Assembly (NCBI GenBank): GCA_900547725.1
Contig: URHR01000049.1
Location: 1-13,780 of the forward strand
Source: an uncultured Eubacteriales bacterium
Lineage (GTDB): Bacteria > Bacillota > Clostridia > Oscillospirales > CAG-272
Direction: 5' to 3'
DNA: 13,780 bases
Both the position numbers and the translations under genes were made by a program. Under the pieces are notes generated by a model that was not told the origin of the DNA, searched no databases, and was given only the letters and a program-made list of their open reading frames with translations. Position 1 is the stretch's first letter. Each line of letters starts with the position of its first letter. Shown here piece by piece: positions 1-7,571 of the stretch.

Positions 1-50
1 AGCCCCGTCTTTCAAGAGGGGGCTCTCTCCCTCCAAGGTCTTTCCTTTCC
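1..50 (+). repeat. Possible tail of an X-Y repeat copy next to a stop codon
   Basis: This 50 bp stretch ends in CCAAGGTCTTT, the same ending as the Y modules at 5399 and 10324, and like them it lies a few bases from the stop codon of a leftward gene (stop at 51-53). It also contains an AGCCCC (1-6) / GGGGCT (19-24) inverted repeat. Only the end is in the window, and the sequence between hairpin and ending differs from the other copies, so membership in the family is tentative. Confidence 0.4.
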
Positions 51-560
51 TTACCCCCCGAAAATTGCCCGAAGCCCGGAAGAGCCGGCGTAGAAGATCA
101 GGGTCATGACAGTGCAGGCAATGAGAACGCCGAGCACCACCGCAGGGAAAGCCTTCTTCGGTCTCTGCTCCAAAGCGGCGGAGATCAGAGAACCCGTCCA
201 ACCGCCCGTGCCCGGGAGAGGAACGGCAACAAAGAGCGTGACCCCCCAGTAACCGTACTTCTCAATCGAGCCCTTGTGCTTCTCCACCTTGCGATCCAGC
301 CATACCGCAATGCTGCGGAAAAACTTTACGCGACTGCCCCGCATCAGGGAGAGAATCTTCCGAATCAGTAATAAAATGAACGGAACAGGCAGAATGTTCC
401 CCGCAAACGCAAGCAGGAAGGTCTGCCACCACGGAAGCCCGAGCGCCCAACCGAGCGGAATCGCCCCGCGACACTCGATGATCGGCAGCATCGCACAGAA
501 GAATACGCAAAGCTCCCGCCCTACCGTATCCAAAAAAAAGGATTTGATCGCCTCGACCAC
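51..560 (-). CDS. Small multidrug-export family membrane protein (COG2426, PF06695-like)
   Basis: A protein of 169 residues when started at the GTG at 558-560. That start has a GGAGG about 8 bases upstream, whereas the open frame runs on to 752 only across the promoter region. An alternative GTG lies two codons earlier. The protein is hydrophobic with about four membrane segments. It carries the family landmarks ECRGAIPLG near the N-terminus and PLPGTGGWTG after a short basic loop. Length and motifs fit COG2426, named 'small multi-drug export protein'. The family name comes from early annotation and the substrate is not established; the fold resembles DedA-like membrane proteins. It is transcribed alone, away from tcdA, from a near-consensus promoter at 592-620. 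Family assignment is firm, function is not. Confidence 0.85.
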   Translation of the reverse strand: MVEAIKSFFLDTVGRELCVFFCAMLPIIECRGAIPLGWALGLPWWQTFLLAFAGNILPVPFILLLIRKILSLMRGSRVKFFRSIAVWLDRKVEKHKGSIEKYGYWGVTLFVAVPLPGTGGWTGSLISAALEQRPKKAFPAVVLGVLIACTVMTLIFYAGSSGLRAIFGG

Positions 561-591
561 AGCCACACCCTCCGATTTCACAATTGAGAAC

Positions 592-620
592 AGTATACCA
601 TAAAGAACTTGATTTGTCAA
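592..620 (-). promoter_or_regulatory. Sigma-A promoter of the COG2426 gene
   Basis: On the minus strand, TTGACA (615-620) is followed by 17 bases and TATACT (592-597). This is almost a perfect vegetative promoter. It lies about 32 bases upstream of the GTG at 560 and supports starting the gene there, since the longer open frame would begin upstream of the promoter. Confidence 0.85.
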
Positions 621-638
621 CCGATTTGCCCAAAAGAC

Positions 639-667
639 TTGCATTTTGCGGGAAAATCTGCTATACT
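639..667 (+). promoter_or_regulatory. Sigma-A promoter of tcdA
   Basis: TTGCAT (639-644), a 17-base spacer and TATACT (662-667) form a strong vegetative promoter. Transcription would begin near 674, just before the GAGGGATGAGG ribosome binding region and the ATG at 697. It is divergent from the promoter at 592-620, and the two -35 boxes are 18 bases apart, so a regulator binding between them could affect both. Confidence 0.8.
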
Positions 668-696
668 GGAGCAGGAAAGAAACGAGGGATGAGGAT

Positions 697-1449
697 ATGT
701 ATTGTAAGGAAGAAGAAAAACGCTCCGCCCGCCTGCTCGGGAACGCCGCCATGGAAAAACTTCACCGCGCGCACGTCGCCGTGTTCGGGGTCGGCGGGGT
801 CGGCGGCTACGTCTGCGAAGCGCTCGCCCGCATGGGGGTCGGCGCGCTGACCGTCATCGACGCCGATACCGTGGCGGAATCCAATATCAACCGCCAACTG
901 GTCGCCCTGCACTCCACCGTCGGCAGACGGAAGGTCGACGTCATGGCGGAGCGTATCCGCGACATCAACCCCGACTGCCGCGTGACAACGGTCGCAAAAT
1001 TTTACCTGCCCGAGAACGCCGGGGAATTCCCGCTTGCGGAGTATGATTTTGTAGTCGACGCCATTGACACCGTGAAAGCCAAAATCGACCTCGCCGTCCG
1101 CGCAACAGCCGAGGGCGTGCCGCTTCTCTCCGCCATGGGCGCGGGGAATAAGCTGGATCCCACCCGCTTTGTCATTACCGACCTTGCCAAAACGAGCGGA
1201 TGCCCGTTGGCGCGGGTCATGCGGGTCGAGTTGCGCAAGCGCGGCATTCACCACCTGACCGTCGCCTATTCCGACGAACCTGCGGCAGAGCCTGCCCCGG
1301 ACGTGCCCGATGCGGACGCGAAAGGTACAGCCGGCAGACCCGCCCCCGGGTCTCTCCCCTACGTCGTGGGCGCAGAAGGACTGCTCATCGCGGCCGAGGT
1401 GGTCAGGAGGCTGACCCAAAACGCAGGAAAGACGGAGGCGCACACATGA
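697..1449 (+). CDS. tcdA: tRNA threonylcarbamoyladenosine dehydratase TcdA (CsdL/YgdL)
   Basis: A 250-residue E1-like (ThiF/MoeB family) enzyme. TcdA uses ATP to cyclise the t6A base at tRNA position 37 to ct6A in the cytoplasm. Visible features: the nucleotide-binding loop GVGGVGG at residues 31-37 followed by the acidic D55, SNINRQ at 62-67, VVDAIDTVKAK at 119-129, the TcdA-type segment CPLARVMRVELRKRGI near 169-184, and a C-terminal GSLPYVVGAEGLLIA stretch. There are no CxxC zinc pairs, which argues against MoeB or ThiF proper. The ATG at 697 is chosen because GAGGGATGAGG precedes it and the promoter's start site lies downstream of the earlier in-frame ATG at 646. The last bases overlap the next gene as ATGA, suggesting translational coupling. 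Confidence 0.93.
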   Translation: MYCKEEEKRSARLLGNAAMEKLHRAHVAVFGVGGVGGYVCEALARMGVGALTVIDADTVAESNINRQLVALHSTVGRRKVDVMAERIRDINPDCRVTTVAKFYLPENAGEFPLAEYDFVVDAIDTVKAKIDLAVRATAEGVPLLSAMGAGNKLDPTRFVITDLAKTSGCPLARVMRVELRKRGIHHLTVAYSDEPAAEPAPDVPDADAKGTAGRPAPGSLPYVVGAEGLLIAAEVVRRLTQNAGKTEAHT

Positions 1450-1670
1450 CTTACGGACGGATCAAAGACCTGCGGGAGGACAACGACAAAACGCAGGCAG
1501 AGGTCGCCGCCGACATCGGGCTGTATACCACCACCTACCAACGTTACGAGCGCGGAGAGCGGGAGATTCCGCTTGACATCGCTGTCTGCCTTGCGAAATA
1601 TTACAACGTCTCGCTTGACTACCTCGCCGGGCTGATTCCGAATCCCCGACCGCTGTTTGAGAGAGTATAA
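1446..1670 (+). CDS. Small Xre-family helix-turn-helix regulator
   Basis: A 74-residue protein made almost wholly of one HTH_3 (Cro/C1) DNA-binding domain. The helix-turn-helix covers roughly residues 15-40, with TQAEVAADIG as the first helix and the typical recognition segment ending in YERGERE. It ends in VSLDYLAGL, common in clostridial Xre proteins. The start ATG at 1446 overlaps the tcdA stop and has GGAGG at 1434-1438, 7 bases away. There is no sensor or dimerisation domain. It may regulate its own operon or the downstream helicase gene, which lies 162 bases further on the same strand. Base composition matches tcdA rather than the helicase, so it probably belongs to the host backbone. 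Its target is unknown. Confidence 0.88.
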   Translation: MTYGRIKDLREDNDKTQAEVAADIGLYTTTYQRYERGEREIPLDIAVCLAKYYNVSLDYLAGLIPNPRPLFERV

Positions 1671-1832
1671 GCAAATAACGATCTCATACTACAGGAAACA
1701 TAGAAACCGATTGCGATTAACCACAAAGTCATTTTAATTTTTTCGTTATAAGAAATTTATCTTACACATCACAGCGATCAAAACAGACAAGTAGGACTTT
1801 ATCAAAAATCAAAAGAAGGCATAGGTGAACTC
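1671..1832 (+). other. AT-rich leader before the helicase gene
   Basis: Base composition drops sharply here from GC-rich to AT-rich, marking the boundary of the helicase segment. No clear terminator follows the Xre gene. A weak promoter candidate is TTGCGA (1711-1716), 17 bases, TTAATT (1734-1739); the -10 box is poor. The helicase ATG at 1833 is preceded by AGGTG (1823-1827) and by AGAAGG slightly further up. No direct repeat marking an insertion was seen. Confidence 0.4.
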
Positions 1833-4562
1833 ATGGCAAGAAAATATACTTCTAAAGAAACCAAGAGTTTAATAGATAAGCATAAGGAAAACCTCAAAAG
1901 CCTTGAGAATTCTTTTTCGCTACCGTCAAAATTCGGGAATCAGATTCAAGACCATGTACATTATATGTATTCATCCGGCATTTTTTCAACAGAGGTTATG
2001 AACTCGTTGAAGGAAGAGAAATCAGATTTCCAAGAACAATTTGATAAACTGATTAAACTTCTTTATCTTTACAAAAGAGCCCTCCGACAATTTCACACCA
2101 GCCAAGCTATCCTTTTCAATAATAAGAGCCGAATTGTAAGTATGATCAAAGAAGCCTCTGCGGGATCAAGCAATATCACATGGCTCTTTGCCTCATCAAA
2201 GAAAAAACAAAATTCCGAAGATGCGTATAACAGATTAACCGAGGAAATCAGCAATAGCAACTACTGGGTATCATCACAGGAAGTCCTTTCTTATATTGCC
2301 GAAAATGATAGCGTCACCGCATCGGAAGGGTGGAATGACTTCAATTCAAACATCGAAGAATATCAAGAACTTCTAAAAGAAAACATCCCGCCAAGTCTCA
2401 AGTATTCGGAATTGATCCGTGATCTGGAACAGCTTATCAGAAAATTTGGAGATATCGCAACCGATCTTGAAAAAGAAACATACAAAACCAATGCAATCAA
2501 GGATGAGATTAAGACTGCCGCTGAACGAATGGTTATGGCGACCGTTTTAGATATCCTGAGATCCGTCCCTGTTGAAGAAATCAACAGGAATAAAAAGGGC
2601 TTTCGGGTAAAAGCGCTTCGAGATGCCGGATTCACTACGATGGCAGATTTATATGCCGCATCTTCATACCAATTGGCAACCGTATACGGTATCAGCGAAG
2701 ATGCTTCATATTCAATAAAAAATATCGCAAAAAACTTTGCCGTTGAAGCAAAGCATAATGCAAAAATCAAGCTAAGTGTTGATAACAAAACAAAAGAAGC
2801 AACAAAACTGGTTACAGAGCTATTCAAATACAGGCAATATACAACGGCACTGGATGCTCTGAATAAACTCAAATCCGATTACGATCACCCTATCAAAGCT
2901 GCAATCGCAAATCTGCAATCAGTCGGAAACGGCATATATTGGATATTCTTTGACAACTGTAAAAAAAGCAACATAAAGCAGTCATACTTTTATTTGAATC
3001 GGGAAATCCAAGGCGATTATTACGACAGATCAAATAAAGTTGTTGAGATATTTAAAAGTGTCGGTACTCCCAATGAAGGAAGTGCATGGGATGATTTCAA
3101 AAGCAACCCCATATCGTATTTCAACATTCTCGAAGAAATTGTCCCGGGAGTACTCGGAAATGATGACCGACTTTATGGATTACCTGAAGATTTAGCAAGA
3201 GAAATCCAAGAAGAATGCTTTTTCCCGGATGGCTTAAACTGCGAATTGCGTAGATATCAGGAATGGGGAGTAAAATATATTCTTCATCAGGAACGCGTAT
3301 TGCTCGGAGATGAAATGGGTCTGGGCAAAACTGTTCAGGCTATTGCAACAATGGTTTCCTTGCGAAATACAGGAGCCAACCATTTTATTGTTGTTTGCCC
3401 TGCAAGCGTCCTTCCTAACTGGTGTAAGGAAATTGCGGCAAAGAGCAAACTGAGCGTAACAAAAGTTCACGGAGCAGGCAGAGCACAGGCAATAAAATCT
3501 TGGTTAAGAACCGGAGGCGTTGCCGTTACTACATATGAAACAACGGGAATATTTCAATTTGATGAAGCATTTAGGTTTGACCTCTTGGTCGTGGATGAGG
3601 CTCACTTTATTAAAAATATAAATGCAGCCCGCTCCAGAAATGTACGTCGCCTCGCCGTGTTTACAAAAAGAATTCTGTTTATGACGGGAACTGCACTTGA
3701 AAATAAGGTCGATGAAATGATTTCGCTCATTGACGTTCTGCAACCCAATGTGGCAAAAATCATCCAAAACATCGCTTTTATGTCCGCAGCTCCACAGTTC
3801 CGGGAAAAAATTGCAGGAGTATATTATCGCAGAAAAAGAGAAGATGTTCTTACCGAGCTCCCTGATCTTATCGAAAGCCGGGAATGGTGTACACTGTCCG
3901 AAGAAGAAACTAAACTCTATGAGCAAGAAATTCTTTCCAAAAATTTTATGGGAATCAGGAGGCTCTCTTGGAATGTTGAAAACTTGGATCATTCATCTAA
4001 GGCACGCAGAATGATAGAGATCATTAGCGAGGCGGAAAGCGAAGGACGAAAGGTTTTAATTTTCTCCTTCTTTCTTGACACCATTCGCAAAATATATGCG
4101 TATTTGGGTGACAGATGTTGCAATCCGATCAATGGTTCTATACCGCCTCAAAGGCGACAGGAGATCATCGATCAATTCAATACTGACTCTCAAAAAACAG
4201 TCTTATGTGCCCAAATTCAATCTGGTGGAACAGGATTAAACATTCAAGCGGCAAGTGTTGTCATCATTTGTGAACCTCAATTCAAGCCATCCATAGAAAA
4301 TCAGGCGATATCTCGCGCATACAGAATGGGACAAGCACGGAATGTCCTTGTTTATCGACTGCTTTGCGAAGATACCATTGATGAGAAGCTTACCAATATG
4401 TTGGAGGAAAAGCAAGCAATTTTCGATGCATTTGCAGATAAGTCGGTTGCCGCCGCAAATACCGAAAGGCACGAAAAGGAAGTCGATGAAACTACGTTCG
4501 GCAAAATTATTGAGGAGGAAATTGAGCGCATTAAGGCAAAAGAAAAAGCGAATCCTTCTTGA
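1833..4562 (+). CDS. SNF2-family helicase/translocase with a duplicated N-terminal domain
   Basis: A 909-residue protein. The C-terminal half (about 465-890) is an SNF2/RAD54-type ATPase: motif I DEMGLGKT at 493-500, motif II DEAH at 588-591, motif III TGTALEN at 618-624, motif V QSGGTGLN at 796-803 and motif VI RAYRMGQ at 828-834. All catalytic motifs are intact, so an active double-stranded DNA translocase is expected. The N-terminal half is not a family I recognise. It contains two similar segments (about 113-190 and 365-441), each with a W-[IL]-F start and a W-[ND]-D-F motif some 50 residues later, flanking a helix-hairpin-helix-like stretch (about 240-305). The coding sequence is much richer in A and T than its neighbours, suggesting horizontal transfer. 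It is a stand-alone gene ending at a strong terminator. A role in defence or DNA repair is possible but not shown. Confidence 0.9.
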   Translation: MARKYTSKETKSLIDKHKENLKSLENSFSLPSKFGNQIQDHVHYMYSSGIFSTEVMNSLKEEKSDFQEQFDKLIKLLYLYKRALRQFHTSQAILFNNKSRIVSMIKEASAGSSNITWLFASSKKKQNSEDAYNRLTEEISNSNYWVSSQEVLSYIAENDSVTASEGWNDFNSNIEEYQELLKENIPPSLKYSELIRDLEQLIRKFGDIATDLEKETYKTNAIKDEIKTAAERMVMATVLDILRSVPVEEINRNKKGFRVKALRDAGFTTMADLYAASSYQLATVYGISEDASYSIKNIAKNFAVEAKHNAKIKLSVDNKTKEATKLVTELFKYRQYTTALDALNKLKSDYDHPIKAAIANLQSVGNGIYWIFFDNCKKSNIKQSYFYLNREIQGDYYDRSNKVVEIFKSVGTPNEGSAWDDFKSNPISYFNILEEIVPGVLGNDDRLYGLPEDLAREIQEECFFPDGLNCELRRYQEWGVKYILHQERVLLGDEMGLGKTVQAIATMVSLRNTGANHFIVVCPASVLPNWCKEIAAKSKLSVTKVHGAGRAQAIKSWLRTGGVAVTTYETTGIFQFDEAFRFDLLVVDEAHFIKNINAARSRNVRRLAVFTKRILFMTGTALENKVDEMISLIDVLQPNVAKIIQNIAFMSAAPQFREKIAGVYYRRKREDVLTELPDLIESREWCTLSEEETKLYEQEILSKNFMGIRRLSWNVENLDHSSKARRMIEIISEAESEGRKVLIFSFFLDTIRKIYAYLGDRCCNPINGSIPPQRRQEIIDQFNTDSQKTVLCAQIQSGGTGLNIQAASVVIICEPQFKPSIENQAISRAYRMGQARNVLVYRLLCEDTIDEKLTNMLEEKQAIFDAFADKSVAAANTERHEKEVDETTFGKIIEEEIERIKAKEKANPS

Positions 4563-4585
4563 CCGAGTATATGATAAACAAAATG

Positions 4586-4611
4586 AAAGAACCGCCACCC
4601 GGCGGTTCTTT
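4586..4611. terminator. Bidirectional intrinsic terminator between convergent genes
   Basis: An 11-bp perfect stem (AAAGAACCGCC at 4586-4596 with GGCGGTTCTTT at 4601-4611) has a 4-base loop. A T-rich tract follows on the plus strand (TTTTCGTTT), and the minus strand reads into TTCATTTT. It lies 23 bases after the helicase stop and 5 bases from the stop of the convergent gene, so it can end both transcripts. Confidence 0.92.
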
Positions 4612-4616
4612 TCGTT

Positions 4617-5144
4617 TCAGGTTTCCCTGTATTCGTACAGCTTGGCAGGGTAAAGCAGTTGAATCCTGCGGCTTTTTCCGTAGCGGACGAGGTAGAAGTC
4701 GTCCCCTTTTTCCGTCAGCTGATACACCGTGTGCGTTACCCGTTTCTCGCGGAAGCCCGCAAAGCCGAGAACCTCCCGCAGGTCATGCCTTGTCATGCGC
4801 TCGGTTTTGTACGCAACGGGGGCGTTCAGGATGTCGAAATTTCCGCGGCACAGCTGTTTCCGCTCCCACAGGGCGCTCCCGAGCGCGGTCAGGGCAAGCC
4901 AGACAGGCGAGCTGAACAGCACGGCGGACAGAATCGTCAGTGCCACGCGCACGGGAAGATTGGCGATCAGCCGATAGACCCCGCAATAGGAGATCAGAAC
5001 GGTAATCGGCACGAATAGGAGCGCAAACAGCGCGCTCAGCATCGCATTGGTGCGAAGCTCCGTTCGGTTCTGCTCCCGCAATTCCTTCCCGACCCATGCC
5101 CGCGTGATGCGGTTTTTGGTCTGTTTCTCCATTCCCGTTACCAT
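4617..5144 (-). CDS. Two-helix membrane protein of unknown family
   Basis: A 175-residue protein that I do not recognise. Residues 1-32 are basic and polar. Two hydrophobic segments follow at about 34-56 and 66-92. The remaining 80 residues are soluble and include RHDLREVLGFAG and a TVYQLTEKGDDFYLVRYGK segment that looks like a beta-rich domain. The start ATG (5142-5144) has GGAGG 5 bases upstream; an internal ATG four codons on is too far from it. Composition matches the GC-rich backbone. It faces the helicase gene and shares the bidirectional terminator with it. No convincing promoter is visible: a TATAAA at 5160-5165 lies too close to the ribosome binding site. The X-Y repeat begins only 34 bases upstream of the start codon, so any promoter would overlap the repeat. 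Confidence 0.75.
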   Translation of the reverse strand: MVTGMEKQTKNRITRAWVGKELREQNRTELRTNAMLSALFALLFVPITVLISYCGVYRLIANLPVRVALTILSAVLFSSPVWLALTALGSALWERKQLCRGNFDILNAPVAYKTERMTRHDLREVLGFAGFREKRVTHTVYQLTEKGDDFYLVRYGKSRRIQLLYPAKLYEYRET

Positions 5145-5178
5145 CCTTTCCTCCGCTGTTTTATATTCTTTCGTTAAT

Positions 5179-5407
5179 CACTAACCTGAACCGTTTCTAT
5201 CCGGTAGCGGAGCAGCCGGAGTTTGCAGCACGGAACATGGCTACTCCAAAATCTGTACAATGGAAAGACAGTGACATAAATCCAATTGGGTTAAGGTCTT
5301 GAAGGTTCTTAGGGGTGGCGGTTGCTTTGCAACCGCCAGTAGCGAAGCGTTACTTCTTCCTTAAGAAGTCCCCTAAGCAGGGTTTGGGGCAGCGCCCCAA
5401 GGTCTTC
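5179..5407 (+). repeat. X-Y structured repeat, copy 1
   Basis: The X module begins CACTAACCTGAACCG and holds a TCCGG (5200-5204) / CCGGA (5216-5220) stem and an outer GTAGC (5204-5208) / GCTAC (5240-5244) pair. It has no extra hairpin in the loop. The Y module (from about 5290) has an outer stem CTTAGGGG (5308-5315) / CCCCTAAG (5370-5377). This encloses three hairpins: GGCGGTTGC/GCAACCGCC (5317-5337), AGTAGCG/GCGTTACT (about 5338-5354) and ACTTCTT/AAGAAGT (5352-5369). It ends with TTGGGGC (5384-5390) / GCCCCAA (5394-5400) and GGTCTT. The copy stops 1-2 bases from the stop codon of the DUF2079 gene. No open reading frame of note lies inside it. Confidence 0.85.
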
Positions 5408-5408
5408 C

Positions 5409-7196
5409 CTACCGCTTCATTACCACAATCAACCCCGAGGAAACCACCGAGTAGCCGTGCGCCAGATAGGCGGCGCGGTACTTTTCCCAACCGCTGTAGC
5501 GCGCGTCGATGACAACGTAGTCGACGTCGGGCTTGTTCCCGTGGTAGGCAAGCTCGTAAATCTCCTCGCGGTCGGCAATGTGCGCCAACAGGAAGGTCGA
5601 ACAGTTCACCGACGCGTCGGCGGGAATCGTATCCAGAATCTCCTCCATCTCCGCATAGACCTGCTTCCCATTCTCCCAACGCACCCGATAGCTCCCCAGA
5701 ACCGGCGTTACCGAGAATAAATAGAAGCATAACGTGCACGCGGCGGCAACCGAAAGAAGCGAACGCCGCCAACCCGACGAGAGATCGGTCAGATTCAGAA
5801 TCAGCGCGTAGAACAGGAATGCCGCAATGCCGAAATGATACTGGAATCCCGAGTTGTACTGGTATTGATAGTAGGTCAGGAAGTTGACCAATACAGGCGC
5901 AACCAACAGCCACCGCGAGGCCTTCTTCGTGCAGAACGGAAGCATCCCGAGCGGCAGGAACAGCTGGCAGAAATAGGTGATCTTCTCCCACGACGACTTC
6001 GACGTTGTGAACAGCTGGGTCAGGAGATAGCCCGGGTTGACAAGCGCCGTCCGAACCGCGCCGAGCAAGCCGTCCTCCTTGTCGTAAATCAGATTGTCAA
6101 AGCGGTTGACCATCATCCCAAGCCCGTAGGTCTTAAGCAGATACGCCGACAGCGCAAAGTAGCCGCCCGCGAGCACCGCAAGCCAGACCCCCTCCTTCAC
6201 GCGCCGCCGCCCGAGCACCATGTACAGCGCAAAGAACAGCAGATAGATTGCCGCGTCCTCCTTGACCGACAGCACAAGAAGCGCCGAGACAAACATCGGA
6301 ATCGGATGCCGCGACTCGAAGAAATAAAAGGTCAGAAGCAGGAACAGCGTGAGGAAACAGTTCTCGTGAATGTCATAGAAGCACCCCGTTGCAAGAAGCG
6401 GATAAAACGCATACAACAGCGACACCCCGACCGTCAGCTTGCCCGAAAAGCCGAACCGGCGGCAGAGCAGAAGCACGGGAACAATGCCGAACATCAGCAC
6501 CACAGCCTGCCCGATCTGAAGCGTTTCGGGCGTGGGAAACAGACACCACACGGGATAAAGCAGATACCAGACCGGCGAGATGTGAACCGCAAAGTGCGAC
6601 AGAAGCCCGTCCCGCTCCGAGGTGCAGAGCGGAAGCCCCGTCCGCTTCATGTTGCAGAACATATTCACAAACAGCCCGAAATCATAGTTCGGCGACGAAA
6701 AGGTCTTGTAACGCAGACAGGTAATCCCCGCAATGACCGCGCAGGAAAGCCCCGCCGCCGCGACCGCGATTCCGACCGCCAACCCGCGCGGGATGCGGAC
6801 GCGATCCAGAAGCGCGCGGTTCTCATGCAGCGTATAAAGCACGAACAGACAGTACGCGAGCGAGACGGCAAGCAGAAAGAGCACGTCGTACTGATTCTCC
6901 CCCGTCGGCGCGTTTCCGAGCCAGACCCCCACACAGACCGTCGCGCCGCCGAGCAGAAACCATGAGTCGGTCTGCAGATCGGTGCGGCGCAACAGCTGCG
7001 CGAGCCCCGAAAACAGCATGAACAGCAGAAAGATTGCCGCGCCGAGCAGGTTGCGGTTGACATCCTGCCCGTAGGCAAGCGACGCAAACGCAGGATTCCG
7101 CACAAGGCGGAACGCGGTCACGCAACACCACGCCGCAACCAACCGGCAGACAATCCGCCCCAGCGAATGCGGCGATTTCTTCACTTCCTCCCGCAC
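5409..7196 (-). CDS. DUF2079 polytopic membrane protein
   Basis: A 595-residue integral membrane protein with about a dozen hydrophobic segments, resembling GT-C fold glycosyltransferases in layout. DUF2079 landmarks are YDFGLF at 171-176, HFAVHISPVWYLLYP at 201-215, YDIHEN at 274-279 and VKED at 311-314. The C-terminal 90 residues form a soluble domain with VDYVVIDARYSGWEKY. The substrate and reaction of the family are unknown; lipid-linked sugar transfer is a reasonable but unproven guess. It starts at a GTG (7194-7196) with GGAGG 8 bases upstream, lying inside the end of the preceding P-II gene. Only 3 bases separate the two genes, so it is the last gene of the DUF1538 operon. Whether it works with the transporter or only shares the transcript is not clear. 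Confidence 0.85.
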   Translation of the reverse strand: MREEVKKSPHSLGRIVCRLVAAWCCVTAFRLVRNPAFASLAYGQDVNRNLLGAAIFLLFMLFSGLAQLLRRTDLQTDSWFLLGGATVCVGVWLGNAPTGENQYDVLFLLAVSLAYCLFVLYTLHENRALLDRVRIPRGLAVGIAVAAAGLSCAVIAGITCLRYKTFSSPNYDFGLFVNMFCNMKRTGLPLCTSERDGLLSHFAVHISPVWYLLYPVWCLFPTPETLQIGQAVVLMFGIVPVLLLCRRFGFSGKLTVGVSLLYAFYPLLATGCFYDIHENCFLTLFLLLTFYFFESRHPIPMFVSALLVLSVKEDAAIYLLFFALYMVLGRRRVKEGVWLAVLAGGYFALSAYLLKTYGLGMMVNRFDNLIYDKEDGLLGAVRTALVNPGYLLTQLFTTSKSSWEKITYFCQLFLPLGMLPFCTKKASRWLLVAPVLVNFLTYYQYQYNSGFQYHFGIAAFLFYALILNLTDLSSGWRRSLLSVAAACTLCFYLFSVTPVLGSYRVRWENGKQVYAEMEEILDTIPADASVNCSTFLLAHIADREEIYELAYHGNKPDVDYVVIDARYSGWEKYRAAYLAHGYSVVSSGLIVVMKR

Positions 7197-7199
7197 GGC

Positions 7200-7544
7200 T
7201 TATTCCTCCCGCGCGTGGTTCTCTGCGGCATTTGGGGCGGACAGACCGACCACGCTGTCCACGGGCAGGGAAAACGCAATTCCCTGCGCGGGGGTTTTCA
7301 GCCCCACACTGCGGTAGAGCGCGTGCAGAATGTCGTCCTTGATCTCCCGGGGGACAAGGATCATGACCATCTCCTTCTCGGGCTGAACCGTGATTTTGAA
7401 GAAGGTCTCCGCCTCCTTCCCCGCCGTACCGCGGGCAAACAGAACCGTCCCGCCCCGCGCGCCGAACTCCTTTGCGGCGTCCATGACCGCGTCCGAAAAG
7501 CCTGCGTCCACAATGCAGACAATGACCTCATGTGTGTATTCCAT
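7200..7544 (-). CDS. P-II-like regulatory protein (second of the pair)
   Basis: A 114-residue cytoplasmic protein of the P-II (GlnB-like) fold. P-II proteins form trimers that bind adenine nucleotides and control transporters or enzymes. Visible: an N-terminal strand VIVCIVDAGF, a first helix, the typical GGTVLFARGTAG entry into the T-loop at about residues 33-44, the core strand MVMILVP, the second helix REIKDDILHALYRSVGL, and GIAFSLPVDSVVGL, the last strand. The uridylylated T-loop tyrosine region of GlnB is absent, so this is a divergent P-II-like member and not GlnB or GlnK. The ATG at 7542-7544 has GGAGG 7 bases upstream; the TTG two codons earlier is too close to it. It lies 27 bases after the first P-II gene and 3 before the DUF2079 gene. 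Confidence 0.85.
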   Translation of the reverse strand: MEYTHEVIVCIVDAGFSDAVMDAAKEFGARGGTVLFARGTAGKEAETFFKITVQPEKEMVMILVPREIKDDILHALYRSVGLKTPAQGIAFSLPVDSVVGLSAPNAAENHAREE

Positions 7545-7571
7545 GTTCAATCCTCCGTTACCGTGATCCGG

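Noticed and set aside
5179..5260. X module as a tRNA or tRNA-like gene
   Set aside because: It has short stems (TCCGG/CCGGA, GTAGC/GCTAC), but the arms, anticodon loop and T-loop consensus of a tRNA are absent.
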